A program made the translations under genes and the position numbers. 64,000 bases of DNA, from assembly GCA_030549175.1 (NCBI GenBank), contig JAUKUA010000001.1, positions 7,936,001-8,000,000 of the forward strand, written 5' to 3'. Positions 11,087 through 21,828 of the stretch are shown piece by piece; positions within the stretch are counted from its first letter, which is position 1; the number at the start of each line of letters is the position of its first letter. Under the pieces are notes generated by a model. That model ran no database searches. It saw only the letters and a list, made by a program, of their open reading frames with translations, and was not told where the DNA came from. The stretch comes from Lasiosphaeris hirsuta. Lineage: Eukaryota; Ascomycota; Sordariomycetes; Sordariales; Lasiosphaeriaceae.

Positions 11087-12939
11087 ATGTCGACCGAGTC
11101 CACGCGTCCGCTGCTTCTCCCGCAAAACCGCAAGCTGCGCCACCTTCGCGGCATCTACCTGAGGAACCTGACCTTCACACGACCCCGCGGCCGCACCCTC
11201 GACGACGCTGCTCTTAACAAGAGCCCCGGAAAGCTCGAGGCCTTGCGCGAACCGCCCCAGTTGCACCATGCCCTCTCCTCCTCCGCCCTGCGACCCGCCG
11301 GTCGACGGCGGAGTACCAATCTGGGCAACGCCAGCCCCGTGATACGGCAGAAAAAGATCGAGAACGTATTCGACAGCCGTCTCGCCGATGCCTTCTTCTC
11401 CCTACACGTCGAGGGAGGCGACGACGACGACCCTATCTACACTAGCGAGATTGCCGAGCGTGCCACGGTATGGCCTGTCGAGCCCCCCCGGAAAGGACGA
11501 CTTGCTGATTGACTGGCCTGCAGAACTTCAATTTCCGAGTCTTTGAACTCTCCGAGCTCGACTCATCCATTTCCCAGTCTCCCCAGGTTACAATAAAAGT
11601 CTGGACGAAGAGGCAAGGCGCCTGGACGCTGTTGCTCGCCGACGAGGTCGACCTGCGCGCCCTGAACTGGCTGGGCAGTCTTCAGGATGTCAACTTTCCC
11701 CCGAACAGCCTGGTTTTCCACATGGTGGACGGCATGTACTCTCTCGATCTGTCTGGGAAGTTTTCGGCGCCGAAGCAGACTGCGCCGTTACCAACCTCGT
11801 CGTACAACGCGTTGATGCGGTTGGCCACGCTGGACAATTCGATACAAGACGCCATTGCCACGAGGAATGCGCTGACCCAGCAGATCACCGACCTCCTGGC
11901 CCACCAACCAAGGAACGAACTACCCGAGGCAGAAGACAAGTTGGAATTGGCAGACAAGTATGTTTCGTCGCAGCGGCGGATTGTCGCAGGTGCAAAAAGG
12001 AAGAATGAAGAACTCCGGGCATCGATCGCAGCCCGGAAAGCCGCGATTGAAGAAGGCCACGCTCTGCAAGGCAAGGCAGCCAAAGATGTGGCAAATGCCG
12101 CCGAGAAACTATCCCAGTCCAAGGATTTGGTCATGCAAACAAAGGAGCAAATCCATGGCCAGCGTCGACGCATCTGTGAAGATCTCTCCAACATCTTCAA
12201 TATTATCCCGGTACCCCTGGGCCCGCCCTTGTCCTTCCAGATCTGTGGAATACCCATTCCAAACACGGTGTACGACTCCACACTCAAGTCGGCTGGCGAG
12301 GACTCGTTATCAGCAGCGCTCGGCCACGTCGCGCGCCTCACAGACTCTCTTCAGTACTACCTCGGCGTACCCTTGCCATACCCCATCAAAGCCTTTGGGT
12401 CCCGGTCGAGCATACGCGACGAGATCAGCCAACTGTCAGACCCCCAACGTGAGTTCCCGCTATATGTGCCAAGAGGCGGCTCCAGTGCCCAGTTCCGCTT
12501 CGACTACGGCTGGTTTCTCCTGAATAAGGATATTGAAGCGCTTTGCAACTCGCAAGGCCTCAAGGTTGTCGACATTCGCCATACGCTGCCAAACCTCAAG
12601 TACCTGCTCTATGTGTGTAGTGCTGGCAGTGATGAGGTGCCCGAGCGGAAGCGCGGTGGCGTGCGGGGACTGTGGGCAGGCCGGATGAAGAGCCTCGGCG
12701 TGAATGTCACAGGGGATGATGCAAGTAGCTTGGGTGGTGGCAGCCGCAGGGGCAGTGATGCAAGTGATGCGTTTGCGAGGCAGCGGGAGGAGTTGCACAA
12801 GGCCATAAGGGAGAATGGCGACGCTGCTTCTGGTGCCCGGAGCTCGAATGGGTTCCCGTCGATGTCGCTACCGTTTGATGAGGGTGAGACCAAGTTGACG
12901 TTGAGGACCAAGGGGCTGCGAGAGAATGCTGCAAGATAA
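11087..12939 (+). CDS. Atg14/UVRAG-domain protein, likely Vps38-type subunit of PI3-kinase complex
   Basis: Exons 11087-11467 and 11524-12939 (intron GTATGG...CTGCAG, phase 0) give 598 aa. The ATG at 11087 (MSTESTRPLLLPQNRKLRHL) is chosen because upstream in-frame codons run into the C20 tract. Residues ~250-360 are heptad-rich and strongly helical (long Ala/Lys/Glu/Gln stretches, a coiled coil), followed by NIFNIIPV and a C-terminal domain with LGVPLPYPIKAFGS and FPLYVPRGG, the pattern of the UVRAG/Atg14 family. In fungi the UVRAG-like member (Vps38) joins Vps34, Vps15 and Vps30/Atg6 on endosomes for vacuolar protein sorting. Assignment to Vps38 rather than Atg14 is inference. The basic-acidic C-terminal tail is low complexity. 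Confidence 0.8.
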
Positions 12940-13457
12940 TAGTAGGGGCTTGACGCAAAGGTTTTTTTTGCGGTTTTGGAGTTTGTGAGGCCAACATCGT
13001 TAGGCGATCGTGACTTTGCGAGTCCAATTTTGGGATATCAAGATACCCTCTATAGAAGTCATTTTGAGCGAGCATTGGCTTGTTCCTTGCTTTGCCCTTT
13101 GTTTATCTTTTGCCCCTTTGTGTTACCCCGGCGACGGCCACCCCCGCTGTCTCTGGACACATTTCACTTCCCCTCTTCTGTGTCTGTCAACGCTACGGCT
13201 ACCGTCCAAAAGGGCGTGACACTTTGGATTGGAATTAAGCCAAGGAAGCCGTGGCAGTCGGTTTTTTACGCGATGGCAAAGGCGTCACGGGGGTTTCTTG
13301 AGTCAAGAGGTGTGGGCACCGAGTGGTATCTTTTGCCATTCCTATATGCTATCTGCGAAGCCATGTTCAACGCTATCCTTTTGATATAACTTGCCAATGC
13401 AACGATGCTGTGCGTCTCCCTCAATTGCTTGCCTGCCCTGAGATCCAGCACTATCCC

Positions 13458-13583
13458 ATCTTCTTCTTTTTTGCCGGACCTAAACCTTAGGCTTTGAGGC
13501 TCCTCATCTGAAGATAAATCTCTCTTCTTCTTCTTGCCGGACCTAAAACCCAGGCTTGGAGGATCCTCATCTGAAAGCGAATC
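13458..13583. repeat. Two-copy ~65-bp tandem duplication
   Basis: The unit TTCTTCTT-TTGCCGGACCTAAA...CTCCTCATCTGAA.. occurs twice in direct order (about 13458-13520 and 13524-13583) with a few substitutions. Confidence 0.75.
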
Positions 13584-13639
13584 TCAGCTTACCCCGTTGT
13601 CATTATCACTCTGATTGTGAGGAGGACCCTGCAATACCC

Positions 13640-14030
13640 CTGGGACAGTACCGTCGCCAAAGGGACCCCCCCACCCCCCCCCCCCCCCCCGAGATACTAC
13701 CGCCGCTAAAGGGATGAGAAAGGCTTTGGGCACAGGGCATAGGGGGGTTGGCAACGCCTCGAGGGCCGGACATAGGGGGGTTGACAAGGCTTTGACGACC
13801 GCGCAGAGGAGGACCCGACAAGCTCCCCATGAAACTACCATCGTCCTCAAAGAGGGCCAAAATGTCTTTGGGGGGAGGGGGAGGGGCATAGGGGGGTCGT
13901 CAGGGCCTGGGGGACCGAACCTAGGGGTTGAGAAGGCTTTGCCACATGCTTAAGGACAGTCCCACGGGGCAGGGTGAGAGCGGGGGCCGGCTGCCGTCTG
14001 GGTGAGGGGGAGGGGGAGGGGGGGGAACCG
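13640..14030. repeat. G-rich imperfect tandem repeats
   Basis: The motif CATAGGGGGGTTG or a close variant recurs at about 13738, 13770 and 13888, with the related phrases GACAAGGCTTTG and GAGAAGGCTTTG. A GGGGGAGGGGGAGGGG block lies near 14004-14025. Runs of four or more G are dense enough for quadruplex folding. Confidence 0.6.
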
Positions 14031-15080
14031 TGCCGACGCTGTGAAGTGTCGGTTCCAGCCGGAGACGTCACCCACCATCACTCGCTCTAGTATCGATTCC
14101 ATCCATCGTATACATTGTAGACTTCCCGTTCCACTTCACAGGGTTCAATCGACGTCGCAGGGATCCCCTGGGATCGGGGATACCGCCCTCTCGGACGCCG
14201 TGGCTCCCTGGACCGGCTGCGCTGGGAGCCGTTGCTGCCTGGTGATACGCTGCGATTCCGCCGAGTCCCAAGCATGGTGGCGCGCTAGCTGGGCAGCTCA
14301 GGCCTATTCTGATCCCTAGGCACGGTTGGGGACTAATCCATCTCGTGGGGTTAGGCAGTTGGCAGCGTGGCGGAAGGGGCTTCGATGCTGTTGGACTGTT
14401 GACCCAGGCCTCGACGGCCGCGGTGGTCTGGGTCGGGCAGATCAGCGACTGGTGTGGTGGTGGCTTGAAAGGGATTCCTTGGCGGGACATATCCCTCTTT
14501 GGCAAGTTGCAGAGGTCCCTGATCTGGGGGCTGTAGGCGTCGGAGTAGGAAAAGATGCCGCAAATATCCACCGCGCGGGCTGCCCCGCATTATCTGGATC
14601 ATCAATTTCCTTTCCAATCACCTATGTAGTGGCCACGAGAGGCAGATTGAACTGGGATGTGTGGTCAGGCAGGGGCTGCGGTTGCCAGCGCGGTTTCCAT
14701 TCTGTTTCCTTGGGATGGGAAACCGTGTTGTGTGTGGTGGCCACGGTAGGTGCAATTTTGGATGAGAAAGAACAAACGGAAACCGCCTCAAATATCGACC
14801 AGATCTGTCACCCATGTGGTGAGAGAGTAGAGAGCTTAAACACTCGATCGAGCATTACTGGCAGCGATGGAAATACGCAGATGGAATGATGACCGCCTGC
14901 TGGTGCGACTGCGAGGCCTATGATTTGGTTGACAGTAGCGTCGAATGAAGGAAGAGGCTAACTCGCCGGCATAATTACGGCTTTGTTGCCCTGGGCAGAT
15001 TTAAAAACAAGATGCGATTCGGAGAATGACAAACCAGCACGACCATTTTCTCGAAAGGAACCACCCACCCAGACCACCAC

Positions 15081-17399
15081 TCACACACCGAGCCACTGGA
15101 AATACGCCTCCGTGCTCGGTGCGCGCCCACCAAGATAGCGAGTCAAGGTGAGCATCTCGGGCTGGCGGCCTCCCACTGCGAGGACTCCATCCCGGAACCG
15201 CCTGCCAGGCTCCTTCGCCTGTTCGAGTCCGTCGCAGGCAGCGAACCCTCCCTGTTTCCACATGTCAAGGGCGTAGACCCTCCCGCTAAAGCCAGAGTCA
15301 TTAGCATTTCCCAACCATTAGCAGTGTAGCGACTCGGATTCGTGCAAGACTCACAGGACATAGGTATAATAGCCGGCATCATACCCGCTGATAATCATGC
15401 GAAAGACAGACTGGCCCTGGCTCCAAGCCCAGCCTTCTCCGAGTGCCTCTCCCCCCTGGAGTCCGGTGGTTTCCGTCCTTATCTTGTTGTACGTTGCGGC
15501 CAAGTCCATGGCCTCCAGCTCCTCGTGCGACGCGGGGCTGTGGACTTGGACGTCGAACAGGGAGAGCGCGAGATTGAATGCCTGGGAGTCGAGGTAACCC
15601 TGTGTCCTCAGTCGGCTTTCGCCTACGAGCCTCGCAGATGTGCTGTCTGTGAGCTTCATCGGCGGTTGGGTGGTGGTTAGTGAGGTTGTGCTCTGCCACG
15701 CATCATGGAACTCTGGGGAGAGATAGGAGTAGTGGTACGAGACGTCCTTGACCACGGCCGCGTTGCTGAAAAACTGCTCAAACATGATGCTGGGCGCTTC
15801 GCCAAAGTCTCTGTCAACGGCCGAAAGACTGGCATACTTGGCCCTGGTCAAGAGACTGTGGTGCAGATGGCCAAGCTCGTGGAACATTTGGCGCGCTGAT
15901 TCGAAATCTAGTAGCGTAGGTTTCCCGCCGCGTGGTTTGGTATAGTTCATGACGAAGGCGACAGAAGGGTGCAAATATTTTCCATCTGGCTGCTCGTACC
16001 CCTATTATTGGTCAACAAACGGCACCTGGAAGAAGATACTTGGAAGCTGACATACCCACTGAATCGTATAGTTGCCCCTGTGCCCGTATTTTCCCTCGCG
16101 AGGGAACAGGTCGAAGTAGGCATATCCGACAAACGAATGGGGAGAGTCTCTCATGTCCCATACGGCATACATCATCACGTCCTCATGCCACACAAATGGG
16201 CTCCCATGACCCCTACCTTTGGCAAGCTCCTCCTGCTGCTCCGTCGTGATACGCTCGAACCGCGTGTCAAAGAGATGCCCGAAGAGTGACAAGAGCTTGT
16301 CAAGCGTATGGTATAGCTCAAAGTATTCGGCCAGGTCGGCGTCATTAGCTGGCGCTCCTCGCTTATTCCGTAGTTTATTGTAGTAGCTCTCATCCCAAAG
16401 AAAGAGCTTGCTGCTACTCCCACTATCAGCCGATCCCTTTTCGGCCTTGATGCTGAGGAGCTCGTTGACCCCGCTCAAGACGGCAGGGCGAATCCTCTGC
16501 TCGATGTTCTCGAGCGACGTGGTAACTGCCTCGGGGGTTTGGGCCATCTTCTGGGAGGTCTTGTATGCCAGATAGTGAGGGAACCCGAGCAATCTGGCAG
16601 TGGTATCTTGAGATAGCACCAGCTCACGGAAGAGGTGTACATTCTGGGGCAACCGATCGCATCTGGCGTAGTACACCTTCTTTCTGGTGGCTTCCGAGTA
16701 CGCGGATGACATTACTTTAGCCGCACCCGGAGGCTTCAACTTGAGCCAGAGCTTGCCGTGGTTATCTCCATCTCCTTTCGGTAACTTTTCGAGATAGTCT
16801 TGCGGGACTCCGTCAAGTTCCTCTAGGGCGAGCCATATACCAGAACTGTCCTCCTCGATGTTCTCGAGGCACTTTCGGCCCAGTTCTTTCATTTGCTTGT
16901 TGGTCTGGTCGAAGGCATCCTTTGTACTAGGATCGGAAATAGCACAGCCATTCATGCGCATGGCTCGGTGGAGCCTTTGGACGTAGTACTTGGATTGGTC
17001 GTCCAATTCTAGGGACGGGTTGTTGTCAATCTTTCGCGCCACGGCATCAACAAGAACGAAGACGTCAGCACGTGACAATAGCTCAATGTCACTGCCGTTC
17101 AGCAAAGTGGTGGCGGCATGGCTTGCCTCGCGAAGTTCCTTGGATGGGGATGTGGATGCGTAGAATCGCAACCCTCTGGTTTTGGCGAGTTTCACATTCT
17201 CGTCGTCAATGATGGGACGAATTGTGTTGTCAAACGTAGCCCCGTCTGGTAAACCTGCCGCACTGACAATGAGGCTGTCCCACAAGATCTTGCTCCTATC
17301 AATAAGGGCTTGGGCATCCTGGATCAGCGACGACGGTGTCGCATCGAAAATGATGGGCGCCTGTGGGGGGGTCCTGCTGAGGGTGCTACCGGCGCCCAT
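15081..17399 (-). CDS. M3-family metallopeptidase (thimet/saccharolysin-type oligopeptidase)
   Basis: Three exons, 17399-16056, 16001-15355 and 15285-15081, with donors GTATGT and GTGAGT; phase is preserved and the product is 731 aa, the normal size for fungal M3A enzymes. The zinc motif HELGH is at ~489-493 (FHELGHLHHSLL), and the third ligand is the glutamate of DFGEAPS (~516). The C-terminal YVLGRVYALDMW matches the family's closing motif. The enzyme cleaves short peptides in the cytosol or mitochondrial intermembrane space. The start at 17399 (MGAGSTLSR) is the first ATG; the frame stays open upstream only through a proline run created by a C tract on the sense strand. No clear mitochondrial presequence is visible. 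Confidence 0.9.
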
Positions 17400-18877
17400 G
17401 CTTGCTAAGATAACAGATGGTGGATCCAGCGGGAGTTTTTGTGCAGGATGGGGGTTTTTTGGTGGGGGGGGGGGGGGGGGGGGCCTCAAGGCAGGAGTGG
17501 AGGTCTACCCAGCTTGTCGTTGATGAGGCAGGAACAACTGCCTGAGCCAGATATCGAATTTAGGACTGATTACCTAGGTACCTTCCTTATTAGGTAGTGA
17601 TTTGATTAGTGTGAGGCAAGCGCAAGTTGCAAGCCAGAGTCCACTTCAGCCTGAACTCTCCAGTTCTTGACTACGCCTCCAACCTACCTTAGGTACCTTT
17701 CCTGTTGGCTGGTAATTCTCTGTGATCACTTTGGCACTGTACCGAACGTACGGGACCTAAAGAGTGGGCGGATTTCTTGCCTCGGGAGCGCCGGAATGCA
17801 GTCTCGCACACGGCACCGATACACGCCGCCGACGACCCTGTGTGTGCGCACCTGCCATTTTAACACGACGTGGTCATTTTGCTTGCAATTATTGTATGGC
17901 CCCTGTTTTTGGCGTTCATGTTACGCCCACCCCTCTGCTTTCAGATCACCTGTTTGCATTCTTTATGGCGACCTGTTTCCATTCTTTATGGCGTCTCCGG
18001 TGAATCTCGATTCCAACAATACTCAAGAGCTCATATTCAAAGTAGCGCCAAAAACACCATGAGGCCAAGCGCGAAGCATGGCAGTCCTGTCCTTCGGGGC
18101 CGTGGTGCGGTCACGTCGTTACAACACAAAGTCCTTTTTGCCATCTCTATCATCAGTCTTCCGGCATCTGTTTCCTTCAATGGAGCGAGGAGGTTGACTG
18201 TGCCCACCGACGAGCTATGCACAAAACTCAGATACCTTTGAGGGTCTCCCACTACAAACCGTCCAAGCTTATAAACTGGCAATGTAATAGACGGTGTTAG
18301 TGTTGTCCAACCCGGCGCTCAACCTGACGACATTGTGATGCCAGCTGCAGTTTTACATAAGTTGCTTGGGAAGTCGGAGGCATCTAATTCTCTCCATTGT
18401 CTATAAGCGGGATGAATCTGACTTCTGAGTTTGACCCATGAAGCGGTTTCTTAGACGATTTGTGTACGGAGAACGTGACAGCAAAAAACAAACATCGTCC
18501 TCCATCGCATCCCGACAGCAGGCGGTTGCGTATTACCAATGATTTCTTTCTCTTGCATTCTGCTGCAGGGCGCGTCTTGTGTAACGATGAATCTGCCTTG
18601 CCCGGTGATCTCCCGAGCTAAAATACCGTTTTCAGTGTTGATAACCGAGTTTCAATCGCAGTGCAGGTTGTGCAACCCATTGACTAAATGATTGGCGTGG
18701 CGGGGCCCCTGTTTCAGGGCTTGTGCACAGCCTCTCTCTATATCCCTACTCCCAAGCATCCAGGTGCTTTTTCCGTTTCTTCGCCATCAACCACCACACA
18801 CAAGTTCAATTTTCGAATTGCAATCCTCCTCTAAAAGTCGACTAAACCCCAATTCTCGCCAGTCCTCAATCGCGACG
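17400..18877. other. Intergenic, short tandem repeat
   Basis: Divergent promoters of the peptidase and the small membrane protein. A G20 tract (17464-17483) lies 65 bp upstream of the peptidase start and reads as C on its sense strand. A 23-bp unit (TGTTTGCATTCTTTATGGCG and a close copy) is tandemly repeated near 17950-17996. No gene is supported. Confidence 0.5.
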
Positions 18878-19300
18878 ATGGCCGCCATAGGAGGCACAAT
18901 AGGGAAAACCACGGAAATCGCCAAAGTCCTCCCACGAAGCCTCTCAGCCGGCCAAATTGCCGCCATCAGCATTTCTATCACCGTCATCATCATAGGCGGC
19001 TTCGCGGCGTACGCATACTTTACGGACAGAGAGAGCAGCGAAGATGACGATGACGACGATACTTGGATGCGGAGTCTCCGACAGTGGATTGCCCGGAAAG
19101 TAAGACATGTCGAGGGGAAGCTACAAAGGCGGCGAGCTGTGCCGTCGGATGGTTCGGATGAGATAAAGCTGGTGTCAGATCCGGATAAAGAGCCGGAGCT
19201 GGAGAAGAACTCAGGTGTGGGGTTTAGGACTGAAGCCGGTGGGTTAACAGGGAGCCAGGAGTTACCGTGGGACGAAAAGTATTTACCACCAGCCAGGTAG
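18878..19300 (+). CDS. Small single-pass membrane protein
   Basis: An intron-less frame starting at the ATG in GCGACGATGGCC, a good fungal start context, gives 140 aa. Upstream codons in the same frame lack an ATG. One hydrophobic helix (IAAISISITVIIIGGFAAYA, ~28-47) is followed by an acidic patch of six aspartates and a basic C-terminal region. There is no signal peptide; residues before the helix are short and polar, so it may be a tail of type III topology. I do not recognise the family; small conserved proteins of this sort in Sordariomycetes are uncharacterised. Confidence 0.55.
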   Translation: MAAIGGTIGKTTEIAKVLPRSLSAGQIAAISISITVIIIGGFAAYAYFTDRESSEDDDDDDTWMRSLRQWIARKVRHVEGKLQRRRAVPSDGSDEIKLVSDPDKEPELEKNSGVGFRTEAGGLTGSQELPWDEKYLPPAR

Positions 19301-19778
19301 AGTGGGACAACTTGAATATATCACAAGTGCGGTATTCTAATATCTAAGGGAGTCTAAAAGGACCATCATCTAAATTAACATTCTATTACCAGAAGGGTAG
19401 GACATATTAAGAGATTATAAATTTAAGTTTGCCATGTAGCTGCGTTAATACTCTTAAATCTCTCCCACATCCCATCGCTCCACTCCCCCAATAAAACCCC
19501 TTCCACCCATGATGTGTGCGGGGGGGAGGGGGGGGGCGTGATGTGTACGGGTGATATGACGCTGATCCCAACTGAGTGGAAAGGCCACCTCAGGTGAAAC
19601 TATGTGAACTCGGATGTCCCGTACTTGTAGAAATGTTGATTGAGGATAGTTCCGTCCAGAGTCCTCAAAGAAGTGCATCATGGGAGGCAGAGCGGTGAAA
19701 CAAAACTGTGAGCACGGACAGATTTATTACTCAAGCTTGATTAGTGTACGCTTGAATCTATAGCCTGGGACTTACACT
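19301..19778. other. Intergenic 3' flank
   Basis: AT-rich 3' flank with a G-rich block (19521-19537). No gene is seen. Confidence 0.5.
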
Positions 19779-20082
19779 CCAACCCTGGGTTGTTTGTTAA
19801 CGCGTGACACTCCCACCTCCCAATAAGAGAGGTGCTGAAGCCCTAGTAACGTCTTTACAGCTCGAGAGAAGGCATCTTTGGTGTCTTATAAGGCCTTTCT
19901 AGGATGGGGAAAGGCCTTCTAAAATACCAATTTTTTTTTGAGATGCCAGAAAGGCCTTGTTAAAACCAAAATATGCCCTTTGAAAGGCCAGAATACCATT
20001 TTTTTATACGACAAAGGCCTTGTCAGAGCTTTAATAACCTTTTTGGCGGGAGTGTCACGCGTCAACAAACAAACCAGGGCTG
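19779..20082. mobile_element. MITE copy B, best-preserved copy
   Basis: About 304 bp with terminal inverted repeats of roughly 34 bp. The left end begins CCAACCCTGGGTTGTTTGTT and continues to GCGTGACACT; the right end is AGTGTCACGCG followed by TCAACAAACAAACCAGGG. The interior has several AAGGCCTT palindromes. There is no coding capacity. The length and structure fit a non-autonomous Tc1/mariner-like or similar DNA element; I could not fix the target duplication. Confidence 0.8.
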
Positions 20083-20439
20083 TACTGTATTTAGAGAAAG
20101 ATGACATCAACCCGTTTGCGCCGATCCATCTCTCGAATTGATAATTTGCTATGCTGGATTATCAAGTGCAGCTGTTGATGTTAGGTATAATGTATCCTAT
20201 CGTCTTAATTCGGCAGCCTCTCAAACTGGGGGCCTTCAGGTTAGAGTGAGCAATGAGCATGCAAGCTAACATGCCAAGTACGCTTGATGCGTCGAATGGA
20301 GCTCAAACCCCGCTCCCCAAAGCCGTCCATCAGCTTCAATCCTCAAACGCCAACTCTAAACCAACATCCTTCTCAACACCTACACGCTGTCAACCTTCAC
20401 GCAACCCAAAACAGCCCCCCCCCCCCCCAAAAAAAAAAA
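20083..20439. other. 5' flank of the glycosyltransferase gene
   Basis: Leader region ending in a C14 tract followed by an A12 tract (20415-20440) directly abutting the start codon. No separate gene is seen. Confidence 0.5.
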
Positions 20440-21828
20440 ATGGCCAACAACCGCCCCAAACCCGCCCTCCTCTTCACCAGCCACCCCCTCACCGGCCACC
20501 TAACCCCAACCCTGCGCATCGCCGCCGCGCTCGCGGGCCGGGGCTTCCCAGTCTACTTCCTAGGCCCAACCTCGCACCGCGCGCGCATCGCCTCCGCCGG
20601 CGCCATGTTCCTCCCGCTGCAGCGCACCGCCGACCTCGACGACCTGCGGTACTACTCCCCGGACGCCCCGCCGACGCCCGACTACTGGCGGCTCTCGTGG
20701 CGGCGGCGGGGCCTGGTGGACTTTGAGAGGACGTGGATCGACGTGGTGCCCGACGAGTGGGCGAGCGTGGTCGGGGCGCTGGCCGAGGTGCGGCGGCGGG
20801 AGGCGGGGGGTAGGGGGGTGGTGCTGGTGGTGGAGGCTATGTTCTTCGGTGTTATGCCGCTGTTTCTTGGTGCGGAGGTGCCCGGGGGCGCCAGGCCGAG
20901 GACGGTCGCGCTGAGTGTCACGGTGCCGTTTGTTCGGAGCGTGGATGTGCCGCCGTTTTTTGTCGAGGGTTTGGGGTTTGGCGCAGGCGAGGAGGAGAGG
21001 CGGCGGAATGAGGCGGTCTGGGCGCAGTGGGAGGTTGTTACTGAGGGGTTGATGGAGAGGTTGAGGGGGAAGCTGGCCGAAGCGGGCGCGGCTGGGGCCG
21101 AGGGGCTAGAAGGGCCGTTTCTCAGCGGGCAGAACTACGTTTGTCATGACCGGATATTGCAGATGGGTGTTCCAGGTTTGTTTTTTCCAAGGAGCGACTG
21201 GCCAAAGCAGTTCAGGTTTATTGGAGTGCTTCCGCCGGCCGAGGGGCCTTCAGCGGGGTGGCCAAACTTGCCTCCATGGTGGGCGGAGGTTACAAAGGCG
21301 GCCGAGACAGGGAGGAAGGTAGCTGTTGTGGCCCAAGGAACGGTCGAGGTGGACCCAAGCGACCTCATTATCCCGACAATCCGGGCGATGGCTTCAAGAG
21401 CGCATGATGTATTGGTCGTTGCCATTCTCGGCCGGAAAGGGGCGGCTCTGCCCGAGCATGTTGAGCTGCCCCTGAACGCGCGTGTCACCGACTATCTGCA
21501 CTACGATGCCGTCCTTCCATTTGCGAGCGCTTGGGTTCACAATGGCGGGTATGGCGCTTTACAACACGGCATAGCGCATGGTGTACCAATGGTTGTCACG
21601 GGGGAAGGCCAGGACAAGATTGAGAACGCGAGGCGAATCGAATGGTGTGGCGCTGGTGTAAATCTGGGAAGAGTGGCCCCTGGCGTGGAGGAAGTGAGAC
21701 AAGCGGTTGGGTTGGTGCTTGATGACAAAAGGTTCAGGCAAAAAGTGAGGGCATTGCAGAAGGAGTCGCAGGAATTGGCCTGCTTCGACGCCGCGGAGAG
21801 GGAAATTTTGGCGCTGGCGAGAGAATAG
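20440..21828 (+). CDS. GT1-type UDP-glycosyltransferase (MGT-like)
   Basis: An intron-less frame of 462 aa. I start at the ATG at 20440 (MANNRPKPALLFTSHPLTGH), since the family motif GHLTP with its catalytic-type histidine (H20) should lie near the N-terminus. The donor-binding region HNGGYGALQHGIAHGVP (near residue 365) followed by the acidic/polar pair in GEGQDK is the GT1 signature. Such enzymes attach a sugar from UDP-sugar to a small lipophilic acceptor in the cytosol. The overall form is closer to bacterial macrolide-type glycosyltransferases than to sterol glucosyltransferases with PH/GRAM domains, and with no introns a bacterial origin is possible but unproven. The acceptor is unknown. 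Confidence 0.8.
   Translation: MANNRPKPALLFTSHPLTGHLTPTLRIAAALAGRGFPVYFLGPTSHRARIASAGAMFLPLQRTADLDDLRYYSPDAPPTPDYWRLSWRRRGLVDFERTWIDVVPDEWASVVGALAEVRRREAGGRGVVLVVEAMFFGVMPLFLGAEVPGGARPRTVALSVTVPFVRSVDVPPFFVEGLGFGAGEEERRRNEAVWAQWEVVTEGLMERLRGKLAEAGAAGAEGLEGPFLSGQNYVCHDRILQMGVPGLFFPRSDWPKQFRFIGVLPPAEGPSAGWPNLPPWWAEVTKAAETGRKVAVVAQGTVEVDPSDLIIPTIRAMASRAHDVLVVAILGRKGAALPEHVELPLNARVTDYLHYDAVLPFASAWVHNGGYGALQHGIAHGVPMVVTGEGQDKIENARRIEWCGAGVNLGRVAPGVEEVRQAVGLVLDDKRFRQKVRALQKESQELACFDAAEREILALARE

Larger units (their letters stand above)
12940..15080. other. Intergenic, G-rich and tandem-repeat bearing
   Basis: A region of ~2.1 kb with no convincing gene. It holds a ~65-bp direct tandem duplication (13458-13583), a C17 tract (13674-13690) and a G-rich imperfect repeat field (13640-14030). 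The open frames around 14.07-14.57 kb on the minus strand and 14.33-14.89 kb on the plus strand have no recognisable domains. Confidence 0.5.

Noticed and set aside
14068..14571. 167-aa minus-strand frame
   Set aside because: Pro/Ser-rich with no domain, lying in a repeat-rich intergenic region; plus-strand frames of similar length overlap it.
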